The notes under the pieces were generated by a model. That model was not told where the DNA came from. It ran no database searches and saw only the letters and a list, made by a program, of their open reading frames with translations. Source: Meghimatium bilineatum (Eukaryota > Mollusca > Gastropoda > Stylommatophora > Philomycidae). Taken from it: a stretch of DNA of 64,000 nt. The stretch is taken from positions 13,653,400 to 13,717,399 of the forward strand of contig CM067311.1 of NCBI GenBank assembly GCA_034231615.1, in the 5' to 3' direction. Both the position numbers and the translations under genes were made by a program. Shown one piece after another: positions 44,225 to 55,559 of the stretch (within the stretch, counting starts at the first letter, position 1; every line of letters starts with the position of its first letter).

Positions 44225-44432
44225 ACTAAGCTGCAGTTACTATTAGCTGGGGGTAGCCAGTTTCCTTCCCCAATCCATTCATCAGGTACTAATTTACAGC
44301 TGGGTCAACTGGAGGAACAATCGTGTCAGGTGAGAAATTCTGATTTTGTGTTTCTGGATGTGGTTTCGAACATGGCACGGTGTAACCTGGTGATAGTAAG
44401 CAAGTTCACTATTAACTAGGATACTGCGCTTC
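44225..44432 (-). repeat. tRNA-derived SINE
   Basis: On the - strand an A-box-like TAGTTAATAGTG (about 44419-44408) precedes a B box ATGTTCGAAACC (44373-44362) at tRNA-like distance. The body continues as ttgacccagctgtaaattag and tgaatggattgggg, the usual SINE body seen in marine invertebrates. Confidence 0.6.
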
Positions 44433-44585
44433 TTTATGCAGTCTTTTGTGTTTGTTGGTCTAGTTTTCATCTTGGATATAGCAGCAGAAATGATATTAGA
44501 CAGTTTGACTAAATGGCTTCGGTTATCGACACCAACAGAGATGATGACACATGAGAGATCGATGAAATATCAACGCCATTCGGCA

Positions 44586-44748
44586 CTCCTTCTTCTTCAG
44601 CGTTCATTCTCAAACTCCCGCTAGATCTACCTTGTAGCAGGAACATGGTCCTACTAGATTTCCAACAGGATGTAGTCCAGAGAATAGAAATGCGTTATGT
44701 CGCAGTTTTATTTGCACCAATGGCCCGACACATCTGTCTTCGGCAGAA
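44586..44748 (-). repeat. SINE-A copy 10
   Basis: Full length in reverse complement: ctgccgaagacagatgtgtc at the head and gaatgaacgctgaagaagaa at the tail. Stems largely kept. Confidence 0.85.
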
Positions 44749-44999
44749 CGGCACTGCACTTGATGATGCATGTAGCAGATATATCTATTTTGCTATCAAT
44801 TATTTTAAAAAAATATTTCGTCCAGGAAGTACTGTGATATAAGATATATGGCGAGCATATGAGGTGGTGGCATGAAACTGAATCATTCACTGCACTTCAT
44901 AATCCGTAACTGGTGGGCATACGCAATTCATGGAATCATGTTGACCAGACCACAAAGTGGCCAACCGAGGTGCAAATAGCACTGTTTTACTGTGGAACT

Positions 45000-45090
45000 T
45001 GCAGTACAACATACTTCACGCTCCCCGGCAGAAATCACACGATATATTCGTTGTGGTTATATGAGAGCGTACACAGAAGAAGAATAGAAG
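45000..45090 (+). repeat. SINE-C-like 3' fragment
   Basis: acttcacgctccccggcaga, aatcacacgatatattcgt and tggttatatgagagcgtaca match the repeat after the assembly gap at 58627. Confidence 0.5.
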
Positions 45091-45289
45091 AATTTCTATA
45101 TGAAATAAATGATACACAATTGTATTTGCAGACGAAAGGTCTAAATATGCATCAATGTGCTATGAAAATTTAGGCAATCCATACACCAGAAATGGATCTA
45201 CATATCGTCTAGGAACTCTCTATCTCACCTTAATTGACACAGGTATATTACATAGGATGGTCTTCATGTTGCGAAATATTGCCGTTGTC

Positions 45290-46085
45290 TTGGCAATTCT
45301 ACATTTGATTTCTTTAATGCATCTTCCATCTGATGTTATTGTTCCGGAACTACCACCCGAAGACCATATTTTCCAACAAAAGTCCAAAACGTTATTTTTA
45401 CAGATTCTATTTCTGCTCTTCAAGCTCTAGAATGTGATGGACATTGTAAACCTGAGCTAGTTGAAATATATCACCATGTCAACCAGCTGCTTAATCTTAT
45501 TATGTCAGTATTGTTATGCAGTGAATATATAGACACTCAAACACACCTGGCAATGGCAAGGCAGACAGACTAGCAAAGAAGGGAGCTCAACAAGAACAAC
45601 CATATACACAAACAACCATCCACACAGTTAAAATGATGTTGAAATCTGTGAACAAAGAATTTGATGAACAAATGGGTCATGGGAAACACTAGGAAGGAAA
45701 TCTATAAATATATGCCCAGCCCAAATCCTAAAGGCAACATCAACCTCCTGGGACGGAAATACCAGAGTATTATCTTCCATCTGGTGCACACAACATGTAC
45801 AGCTAAACAATCACCTGAACAGAATACAATCACAACACACTCCAGGGTGCCGGATGTGTACTCATCCCTATGAAACTGCTGACCACCACCTTTTTGAATG
45901 CCCAGCGCTGGATGGTGTGCGGAAAATGTTTCTCTCTCCAAGGCCAGATAAATGGAACACATTATATGGAACAAAACAACAGCTCACAAACACATTCATA
46001 TATCACACAATGGCATTGGGTCGAAGGGTATGAGGCCATGAACCGTTTGATCAGCAACCAACCATCCAACCAACCAACCATCTGA
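45290..46085 (+). mobile_element. Jockey-like LINE end with RNase H and Cys/His block
   Basis: Frames show the RNase H block FTDSISALQALECDGHCKPE and RHSNTPGNGKADRLAKKGAQ (family GHSNxPGNExAD). These are followed by LLGRKYQSIIFHL, CRMCTHPYETADHHLFECPA and WNTLYGTKQQLTNTFIYHTM. The 3' terminus is ggccatgaaccgtttgatca then gcaaccaaccatcc. Stops and frameshifts make it a relic. Its terminus recurs at 13651 (-) and 53940 (+). Confidence 0.75.
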
Positions 46086-46219
46086 TGTTATTAATGTACC
46101 TAAATACTTGAATATGTTGACTTGCTTCAGACTGCCCCCATCTGCTTTGATGCTGCATTCTGGAGGGCATTTAATCTTTAATATTACCATTGCTTTAGTT
46201 TTTCAGCTATTCAAACGAA

Positions 46220-46580
46220 GGCCTTAGTTTTGACTTTTCTGCAATAATATTAAACACAGATGTAAGGAACGTTATGTCAAGAAAACTAATGTAGAAGTTC
46301 TCAGAGATACTGAAGTAAAACGACAAATTAAAGCTAAAATTATAATCAGACAAACACGATTTTTAGGGCATGTCATGAGAAAAGTAAATCTTGAACATTT
46401 AGTAACCACCGGAAAGATCAAGGGGAGAAGTGACAGAGGAAGACAAAGAAAGAAATGTCTGGATGTGTTGTCACAGTGAAGTCACCAACTGAATTTATTG
46501 ACAACACTAGAGACAGAGAGTTGTGGAGAAACTTGATCTCCTACACTATTCAGCATGGTACGTGATTGATTGATAAGAAA
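46220..46580 (+). mobile_element. LINE 3' fragment (family 5, TTGA tail)
   Basis: Reads NVEVLRDTEVKRQIKAKIII, QTRFLGHVMRKVNLEHLVTT and GKIKGRSDRGRQRKKCLDVL, then a stop. It ends cgtgattgattgataag. Same family as 55560-55960. Confidence 0.75.
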
Positions 46581-46599
46581 TAATTGTGACACCTTAGAT

Positions 46600-47040
46600 C
46601 AGGTCATTTACAACAGCTGGTTTTGGTAGCTATCAATACATCTTGTTGGTTTAGTATGGACAAATACATAAAACATGAGATTTGATGACACATTTAACGC
46701 ATTGACAGGGAATCGGTAGTAATTAGATCAGATTTTATATATGTATATAATTTGTTAATATACAGGGCAGTATGGGCAACGTTTATGTTGTAATATATTT
46801 GGAGTGTTGACGTTTTATATATTTTAATTCTCTTGATCTGATGTCTCGGACGTTTCCATTGGTCAACATAACTTCTGAGCTTCACTGTATTTTGTTGTTG
46901 TTGATAGAATCAGTTGTTTTCGTTTTTGTTGTCAAGGAATTAGTTGTTTCATACCCTCATCTCAAGTTGTTCTGAAATGTTGCATATCATTTGCATATGT
47001 AATATCTTGGATCTGCTGTCCTACAATTTAGTAATATGAA
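46600..47040. other. No recognised feature
   Basis: AT-rich sequence leading into the 40-bp satellite. Confidence 0.4.
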
Positions 47041-47044
47041 ACTC

Positions 47045-48200
47045 CTTTGTCTCGGGCCATCTTTTACGTTCAAGATGAAACAATATATGTGTCTGGTCAT
47101 CTTTTACGTTCAAGATGAAACAATATATGTGTCTGGTCACCTTTTACGTTCAAGATGAAACAATATATGTGTCTGGTCATCTTTTACGTTCAAGATGAAA
47201 CAATATATGTGTCTGGTCATCTTTTACGTTCAAGATGAAACAATATATGTGTCTGGTCATCTTTTACGTTCAAGATGAAACAATATATGTGTCTGGTCAT
47301 CTTTTACGTTCAAGATGAAACAATATATGTGTCTGGTCATCTTTTACGTTCAAGATGAAACAATATATGTGTCTGGTCACCTTTTACGTTCAAGATGAAA
47401 CAATATATGTGTCTGGTCATCTTTTACGTTCAAGATGAAACAATATATATGTCTGGTCATCTTTTACGTTCAAGATGAAACTATATATATGTCTGGTCAC
47501 CTTTTACGTTCAAGATGAAACAATATATGTCTCTGGCCATCTTTTACGTTCAAGATGAAACAATATATGTGTCTGGTCACCTTTTACGTTCAAGATGAAA
47601 CAATATATGTGTCTGGTCATCTTTTACGTTCAAGATGAAACAATATATATGTCTGGTCACCTTTTACGTTCAAGATGAAACAATATATGTGTCTGGTCAT
47701 CTTTTACGTTCAAGATGAAACAATATATGTGTCTGGTCATCTTTTACGTTCAAGATGAAACAATATATGTGTCTGGTCATCTTTTACGTTCAAGATGAAA
47801 CAATATATGTGTCTGGTCATCTTTTACGTTCAAGATGAAACAATATATGTGTCTGGTCATCTTTTACGTTCAAGATGAAACAATATATGTGTCTGGTCAC
47901 CTTTTACGTTCAAGATGAAACAATATATGTGTCTGGTCATCTTTTACGTTCAAGATGAAACAATATATATGTCTGGTCACCTTTTACGTTCAAGATGAAA
48001 CAATATATGTGTCTGGTCATCTTTTACGTTCAAGATGAAACAATATATGTGTCTGGTCATCTTTTACGTTCAAGATGAAACAATATATGTGTCTGGTCAT
48101 CTTTTACGTTCAAGATGAAACAATATATGTGTCTGGTCATCTTTTACGTTCAAGATGAAACAATATATGTGTCTGGTCATCTTTTACGTTCAAGATGAAA
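47045..48200 (+). repeat. 40-bp satellite, about 28-29 near-identical copies
   Basis: Unit gtctggtcatcttttacgtt then caagatgaaacaatatatgt. Most units are identical; changes are limited mainly to gtcat/gtcac and tatgt/tatat. Such uniformity means recent expansion or gene conversion. Confidence 0.97.
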
Positions 48201-48415
48201 TTTCATATGTCTCTGATAATCTCTTACGTTTCAAGATTAGACTCTGGATGTCTCTGGTCATTTAGTACGTTTCGAGATGAAACTATGTCACTGGTCATCA
48301 CCTACTTTAAAATATTAAACTCTATATAGGTCTGGACATCTCGTACGTTCCAAGAAAAACGCTATATGTATCTGGTAATCTCTTATGTTTCAAGATAAAT
48401 GTCTGTATGTATTTT
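48200..48415 (+). repeat. Degenerate edge of the 40-bp satellite
   Basis: Five diverged units (ctcttacgtttcaagatta, tttagtacgtttcgagatga, ctcgtacgttccaag, ctcttatgtttcaagataaa). They carry cgtttcaagat instead of the cgttcaagat of the core. Older sequence than the homogeneous core. Confidence 0.8.
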
Positions 48416-49290
48416 GGGACCAGCCACACCAAAAAGTGGCCACAAATTCACATAAAACTGGACAGAGCAATTTAGATTCAGATGGCCGAGAATCATTCAA
48501 CAAATAACCCAAGAGGAGACTGGACAGAGCGATCCAAAACAAGTAGGAATCCAGAACCAGACAATTCAGTCAACACCATCTTGAAAAAGTCTTTCTCAGG
48601 ACTACATCCTACCCCCCAAACTTTTGTCCTTATTAGGACACGCAGATCAGACAGCAGGTCATGTCACCAGTCCTCAACCGGACAATCCAGGTCATTAGGT
48701 CACACAATATGCCCCGATCATCAATCATCGTTAATAAACCGGTAACCCTTCAGGATCGTGTGGGTACCACATTGGATGCTTATAAACGCAGAGTCCTCAG
48801 AGAATTCTATCCTCAGCGATGCGGATGAGTGTGGAAATATCTTGTCCTGTTCATTCTTTGATGTTGTCTGCCCATGCCTTTATTTGCCCTCCTCTGCTTC
48901 TTCCACCTTCGACAGTTCACTGCAGTATTGTTTTTGACAAGGAATCATGTCTACATACATGAAGTATACCTACTATATATCTACATACAAAGGCCCGATA
49001 TCGCCACAGGAAGTAACATCCAAGGTTGAAAAATTCTTGAGACTGACGGGAATTGAACCAGTTAGTTAGTCTCAAGAATTTTTACAAATTATCATTTGGC
49101 GTCCTACTTAAATTTAAAGGTTGAAAGAAACGAGTCTTGGACTATTTAAAAGAAAAACCCACCAGCAAACAAACAATTTTGTGGTAAAATTAGCACAAAA
49201 TAAATGTATAACTTTAGGAGGTCGTGGTAACTGGATTACCACGTCTTTCACAATTTTTAATGTTAAAAAGCTCTGATATAGCCAATTTGG
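48416..49290. other. Segment inserted into the satellite edge
   Basis: Splits degenerate satellite units. It contains an 87-codon open frame at 48482-48745 of unknown nature, a TATA-like tataaacgcag at 48781, a - strand LINE tail (RRWKKQRRANKGMGRQHQRM, about 48960-48830) and a short hairpin 49029-49084 (aattcttgagact arms). Origin not identified. Confidence 0.45.
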
Positions 49291-49405
49291 GCAATTATTT
49301 TCTTATGTTTTGAGATAAAACTCTATGTTTCTGTCCACCACTTACGTTTCAAGATAAAAGTCTATATGTGTATGATAATCTTTGAAGTTTCAATATGATG
49401 ACGAT
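49290..49405 (+). repeat. Resumed degenerate satellite units
   Basis: tcttatgttttgagataaaa, cacttacgtttcaagataaa and ctttgaagtttcaa are further diverged 40-bp units on the far side of the inserted segment. Confidence 0.7.
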
Positions 49406-49619
49406 GGTGTTCCTCCTTCAGAAGTCAAGATTAGCATAGCATAAACAACAATAAATATGATGAACAAGTCGAAAAAACAATCATTTGTGATTGTCTAATT
49501 TGGTTTGTGAGTCCGTAAATGTCCGCTGAGTCCGATTCGTGCCCGAAAAGTTCTATTGCAGTGCATGATGAAGGGAAGAGGGTTTGTGGTAGGAGAGTTT
49601 TCTGAATTGCCCTTCCGCT

Positions 49620-50580
49620 TTCGTCTCTGTTCGCTGTTCACAGTGGAGTGAAACAGGGTTGCACTCTATCCCCTTATCTTCTTAATATGTGTGCAGAGAA
49701 TATAATGAGAAATTTAAGAGAACTAGAGGAAATTCAGTTTCATCCATTAAAATCTGTAGTACAAGATTTCAGCAATTTTGAAATCTTGAACCCACATATT
49801 TTAGAAACAAGATACGCCGACGACACTGTTATCTTTACAACACATCTTGAAGGACTTAAACATCTAATAACACCAACAAAGAAATACGGTGAGATCAAAA
49901 ATTTATATCTAAACGTACAGAAAACAAAAATTATGACAGATCAAACCGATAATCAAATGATATTAACAATTTAAACAATATAGAACTAGAATGTGTAAAC
50001 AAATTTCAATAGCTGGTAGAAAATATAAACAGTTCCAAAGATTGTTCAGTTGAGATGAGAAGAAGACACACAATTGCAACACTCAATTTTACAAATATGA
50101 GAAGGTTATGGTAAAGTAACAATAACGACAATAAAGTAATCCTTTTAAGATCATGTGTTTTACCAGTGGCAACATATGGATGCGAGATTTAAACTTTAAA
50201 TAAGACAATATCCAAAAGAAGAAATGCATTTGAAATGAAGTTCTACAGAAAGATCCTACGAATATCATGGACAGATGAAACATTGAAATTTTGATATTAC
50301 TAAAACTAAATGAATCGTGACTTCTAAATACATTCATAAAATGAAAGTTACACTATTTTGGACACTTAACGCAACATAATGAAATCAAAAGGCTGATTCT
50401 GGAGGTCAGAGTGCCAGACTACAGAGGAATACCAAGACAATGATGGACCAGCGACATCGAAGAATGTATGCACATGTCTCTGGACAATGCAGGGCTGCTT
50501 GCCCGGGACAGACCGGTGTTCAGAGTATTCACGATGAAGACGATGTTCTGAAAAGAATGTCATTTGATATACTAACTTTT
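49620..50580 (+). mobile_element. LINE reverse-transcriptase palm to 3' end (family 4)
   Basis: The open frame at 49648-49974 gives MKQGCTLSPYLLNMCAENIM and ILETRYADDTVIFTTHLEGL with the YADD catalytic motif, then YLNVQKTKIM. Later frames give CVLPVATYGCEI, AFEMKFYRKILRISWTDET and MSLDNAGLLARDRPVFRVFT, with the KEYVT-like end KECHL. About 320 codons of the C-terminal half with shifts; 5' truncated. Confidence 0.8.
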
Positions 50581-50694
50581 ACACTCTGTATTTCTTTGAT
50601 CTACTACCTTTTGCACATTGTATTTTTTTTTCCAAACGTTCACACTCTGTAGTTTTTTATTCTTCTAACTTCCACACTCTAATTCTTTGTGGGT

Positions 50695-51000
50695 GTTCGA
50701 AGTAATGGAGGAACGGGTCGGCTGGCGTCATGCGCAGTTGTGGCACGGGACGATGGAGTAGTGGATCGAGCTGACGTTTTGGGCTCCACGGGAGATGTAG
50801 CACGAAGGGGTGAGTGGTGTGGATGGTAGTTCCTTTTCAATGTCTAGGATTGAAGATCGGGGTTTGAGGTGCGGTGTTGCTAGGGATGAATGTATTGGAG
50901 CGCGGTGGCCGGGGGGGGGGAGGTCTGGTGGTCGACTAGCAAAGGACGAATGCTGTCATCGAAGTGTAATGGCGGATACACTCAGGGAGTGATCGGGGAG
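50695..51000. other. GC-rich island of unknown nature
   Basis: Distinctly G-rich against its surroundings (cacgggacgatggag, gcgcggtggccgggggggg). The + strand is open at 50810-50992 (60 codons) without a known motif. Could be a CpG-island-like promoter or the end of a foreign element. Confidence 0.35.
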
Positions 51001-51440
51001 TTTGCAGTTATGATAATCCGACGACTGACTAATTAACTATACTCGCTAAATAACGGTGGTTCTCAACGTATACTAGCTATTGGCACACATTACACTCTAA
51101 TTCGCCAATCGCATGAGAAATATACATTGCAAAAAACATTGATTATAATACTTATAAATGTTACTAAACAATTAATAAATTCAAATCTATAATTTATCGA
51201 ACATATATACTTATTAAGGTGTACACTGTATTTCCTAGATTAGGGACATGATTTAGCTGTCGAAATGGTATACAATCATTTGAAGATGTGCTTTAGCCCT
51301 CGTCAATTTATTTTGGTTTCACGTTATGATGATAATTATTGATTTAAAAAAAAATCAACGCCAGGGTGAATTTGAACGCTGAAAAAGAAAAAGAAAGTTA
51401 CATTTACAGCGACAATTAGGATAATTATATATATATATAT

Positions 51441-51628
51441 CTTCTTCTTGTTCAGCGTTCATTCTCAAACTCCCGTTGGATCTCACTTGATCTCTCTTGA
51501 GACCAATGGTCCTATTAGATTTCCAGCAGGATGTAGTCCAGAGAATGGAAATGCGTTATGTCGCCGTTTTATTTGCGCCAATGGTCCGACACATCCGTCT
51601 TCATGGTCCGACACATCCGTCTTCGGCG

Positions 51629-51631
<3 letters not shown>
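51441..51631 (-). repeat. SINE-A copy 11 (left arm of an inverted pair)
   Basis: Full length in reverse complement, with the head word ggtccgacacatccgtcttc duplicated in tandem (about 51584-51625). Its head ends at the (AT)n tract. Confidence 0.85.

Positions 51632-51697
<66 letters not shown>
51632..51697. repeat. (AT)n between two SINE-A heads
   Basis: About 33 AT units exactly between oppositely oriented SINE-A copies 11 and 12. The whole 51441-51890 tract can fold as one long hairpin. Confidence 0.9.
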
Positions 51698-51701
<4 letters not shown>

Positions 51702-51722
51702 CAATATTTGAATAGGTTACTT

Positions 51723-51890
51723 CCCGTCGAAGATGGATGTGTCGGGCCCTTGGCGCAAATATACGACGACGCAGCGTATTTCCATTTTCTGGACTACATC
51801 CTGCTGGAAATTTAGTAAAACCACGGTCCTGCTGCAAGGGAGATCCAGCGGGAGTTTGAGAATGAACGCTGAACAAGAAGAAGAATATGA
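51723..51890 (+). repeat. SINE-A copy 12 (right arm of an inverted pair)
   Basis: gtcgaagatggatgtgtcgg, ggactacatcctgctggaaa, gggagtttgagaatgaacgc and tgaacaagaagaagaata. Outer stem kept by a G.T pair (TCCTGCTGGA with TCCAGCGGGA). Confidence 0.85.
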
Positions 51891-51899
51891 TACTTCAAA

Positions 51900-52655
51900 T
51901 AGTATCCTGTCGCATCAAGATGGCAACGAAATCCCAAAATTTGTAATGTTAAAATGTTTTTAGTTGTTTCAATATTATTATTTATATTGTTTTAAAATAA
52001 TTTTTACATTTTTATTAATATTTTACTAATTATGTATTAATACTTCAGATTTTTAAATTATTATATTGTTAACATATTTTGTATCATTTTTATATACAAT
52101 TAAATTGTATAATGTCAAACAAATGTGTTTCTGAGCCATACAATGAAGTCTTGAGATCACAAGCCCTATAAAATTATATCTTAGTTTGGTATGCTATTTG
52201 AATAGTGTTCTATATTTAAATTGACTATCTGTGAACGTTAGTTGAATGGTGTTCTATATTTACATTGACAATTTGTCAGGGTAAAAAGTTAAAGATACGC
52301 TAAGTTACGAACCAACGTCATAACACACGATTTCCCATAAGTGCTCAGCTAACCTATACAGTGGTTCACGAGAAACAGTCTGACTAAACAAACTGCACGT
52401 GAACATTAGCGATGGCACCATTCCGCGATTTTCCCAGAACATAAACCCTGATACCCTTCTTAATAGTGACTAGATGAGCCATGGAGGTAATTTTTTTTTA
52501 AACTACGATTAACCAGTGGTCCTCAAACCCTGGGTTGCTGGTCGGAGGATGACTACTTAACATTTCACGGCTACGTCTCTCACAGACAATCTGTGGCATC
52601 TGTATTTTCTAATAGAGTAATCAACAGAAATGATAAAACATGTTGACTAATTGCG
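51900..52655. other. Spacer with a possible hAT end
   Basis: AT-rich. At 52514 ccagtggtcctcaaaccctg resembles a hAT terminus, but no partner is seen. No gene recognised. Confidence 0.4.
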
Positions 52656-52672
52656 AAACAACATTCTAAACT

Positions 52673-52838
52673 TGGCTTTTCTCCTGATTCTCATTAATTG
52701 AATATGCACACATTGGCTTTTCCCGTGATTCTCATTGGTTGAATATGCATACCTTGACTTTCCCATGATTCTCATTGGTTGAATATGCATACCTTGATGT
52801 TTCCCGTGATTCTCATTGGTTGAATATGCATACCTTGC
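52673..52838 (+). repeat. About 45-bp tandem repeat, 4 copies, with ATTGG and ATGCAT words
   Basis: Unit gtgattctcattggttgaat then atgcataccttg. Each of the later units carries an inverted CCAAT word next to a POU-like atatgcat word. Regulatory use is speculation. Confidence 0.85.
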
Positions 52839-52849
52839 GCCGATAGTAA

Positions 52850-53930
52850 AATGAAAAATCACAGGTAGAGTCAAATGAGACATTTTAGAAGACTGCTTCA
52901 ATGGGACTTATATTGTCTTATATTGCCTATGAAGCTCCGTTTTGAACAAGTTATTGTATTGTGGGGAATACAATACAGTCGTGTCGAGCAGGGTGGTACA
53001 AACACATCAGCTTTGATAAAGAAAAATCAATAACTCCATACTAAAATACAGAAAGTGAAAGACAGATAGAGGACGAAGGGAAAGAAAAGTAATGGATGGG
53101 CAGGTCCATAAAAATGTTTTCAGTAAAAAGCGGGTTTTACATACACTAAGAAAATGGTCCATTTTCTTGTGTCTACTAGAATTGTCCTCTTCTTAATGGA
53201 TCATCTTGTTGCCAAAAATTAAGGAAGGGTTTTTACCAACGTTTTGGCAACATTCCTTTTACTAAATACCATGCTCTGAGTTGTTAAATACAAATACTTT
53301 GTTTCCGTCGGTTCACTATTGAGAGTAATGGTTCTTGTGGGCTTCAACACATCTCTATTTTATTTCTTACGCACACAATTCTCGTACGTTCTCTAAATGA
53401 TATGCGTAGAAATCGTCTGTGACATTTCTGTTTGCAGGCCTGAAACCATCTCTTTACCTCTGCAGTGAATGTCCACCTTCATGACCATACAACACAAAAG
53501 AAATCACTAATGATTTGTAAAATGTTATTTTCATTCTAACACTGATGATGCGTTTCCAAATTAAATGTAGTTTTAACATATCACCAAGAGCGTTCTCTAG
53601 ATTTAGACAACCTATATGCACCTGGAAAGACAATAAAACCTAGCACATCGTCAACAATACAGTCCTGTGGACATCGGGATCCAACCTTCAAAAGTAACAC
53701 TATTTGTATTTATTGATTATTTTAATTGATGTGTCGATAACCATTAAAATTTAAGGGAAAAATGAAAGGGTGTTACTTGTGAAGAATTCAACCAATGGAT
53801 TTACAAGAGTGCATATTTGATGCAGAATTCAGATAAACAGCTTTCCCATTGGATATCAAAGTAAAATTATCGGGGTTATATGGACGGACAGTAACTAACA
53901 GTAATATATTGTTAAGAAAAAACATGACTG
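52850..53930. other. No recognised feature
   Basis: No exon-like frame or shared repeat. ttcagtaaaaagcgggtttt and nearby text near 53110 hint at old LINE sequence, but nothing can be supported. Confidence 0.35.
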
Positions 53931-53936
53931 AATAAT

Positions 53937-54000
53937 GTTGGGTAAAAGGGCATGAGCCCATGGACCGCTGGATCAGCAACCAACCAACCAATCGACTGAA
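53937..54000 (+). mobile_element. 3' terminus of the jockey-like LINE
   Basis: gggtaaaagggcatgagccc, atggaccgctggatcagcaa and ccaaccaacc equal the end of the element at 45290-46085; only ~60 bp present. Confidence 0.6.
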
Positions 54001-54013
54001 TAATGTTACATTA

Positions 54014-54675
54014 TTAGAACACACTTGAAGGATGTAAATTGACAGAATATTACCAGCTCTGTATGTGTAGAATGGGACGGTTAGAACACACTTGAAGGAT
54101 GTAAATTGACAGAATATTACCAGCTCTGTATGTGTAGAATGGGACGGTTAGAACACACTTGAAGGATGTAAATTGACAGAATATTACCAGCTCTGTATGT
54201 GTAGAATGGGACGGTTAGAACACACTTGAAGGATGTAAATTGACAGAATATTACCAGCTCTGTATGTGTAGAATGGGACGGTTAGAACACACTTGAAGGA
54301 TGTAAATTGACAGAATATTACCAGCTCTGTATGTGTAGAATGGGACGGTTAGAACACACTTGAAGGATGTAAATTGACAGAATATTACCAGCTCTGTATG
54401 TGTAGAATGGGACGGTTAGAACACACTTGAAGGATGTAAATTGACAGAATATTACCAGCTCTGTATGTGTAGAATGGGACGGTTAGAACACACTTGAAGG
54501 ATGTAAATTGACAGAATATTACCAGCTCTGTATGTGTAGAATGGGACGGTTAGAACACACTTGAAGGATGTAAATTGACAGAATATTACCAGCTCTGTAT
54601 GTGTAGAATGGGACGGTTAGAACACACTTGAAGGATGTAAATTGACAGAATATTACCAGCTCTTTATGTGTAGAC
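54014..54675 (+). repeat. 67-bp satellite, about 10 near-identical copies
   Basis: Unit ttagaacacacttgaaggat, gtaaattgacagaatattac, cagctctgtatgtgtagaat, gggacgg. Units are almost identical; two diverged units follow to about 54800. Confidence 0.97.
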
Positions 54676-54799
54676 TGAGACTGGAGACACATAGGAAGTA
54701 TTAAACAATAGTAGATTACTACATGCTTTGTGTAGAATGAGACTTGGGACACATACAGAGGATAAATGATAACAGAATACTACATGCCCTGCCTATGTG

Positions 54800-55385
54800 G
54801 ATGAGATGGTTGCGACTAAAACATTATTAATGACACAATCAAACACACAAATCATTATTCATGGCACAATTTTATACATAAAACATTATTAATGACAAAA
54901 TTAAACACACAAATCATTATTCAACACACAATCAAATACACAAATTATTGTTCATTACACAATTATACACCTAAAAGGTTATTCATGACACAATTACACA
55001 CAGACAAAAATATTCATGACATAATTAAACACAAGGATTTTTTTTTACACATTACATTTAAATTAAAAAATATTGTTCATGACACATTTTAACACAATAA
55101 CTTTACTCGTGACACAATTAAACACACAAAACAGTATTCATGAGATAATTAAAAACAACAATTTCTAATGACGCAATTAATCAGACAAACCATTATTCAT
55201 AACACAATTAAGCACAACAAGCATTGCTAATAACACAATAAAACACGCAAATAATAATTCACGACACAATTGAATACACAAAACATTATTTATGACACAA
55301 TTAAATACACAAAACAGAATTCATGTTACAATTAGACAGACAAAACGTTATTGTTGACACAATTATGCAGAAAAAAAACAATACT
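54800..55385 (+). repeat. Degenerate ~32-bp tandem repeat
   Basis: About 17 diverged units of gacacaattaaacacacaaa then acattattcat. Old array compared with its 67-bp neighbour. Confidence 0.85.
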
Positions 55386-55559
55386 TAGCCTATTACTCGA
55401 CCAAACACGCAAACACATACTTACACATTTATGTTCTCCCTTATATTTTTCACAAACTAATTTTGTATTACAACATTCGAAACTGCCCGGAATGCACTTT
55501 TTCCAATACATAGCGCACTCCTAAAATATATTTTAAAAACTTAAGTGAACATGATAATA

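Noticed and set aside
47045-48200. CRISPR-like regular array (also 22987, 27868, 54014)
   Set aside because: Units are contiguous without unique spacers, and the DNA is eukaryotic; these are satellites.
48482-48745. 87-codon frame as a host gene, and the TATA-like word after it as a promoter
   Set aside because: No recognised domain or splice context, and it lies in a composite insertion.
52511-52540. hAT transposon end (cagtggtcctcaaaccctgg)
   Set aside because: No matching partner end or target duplication found; kept only as a note.
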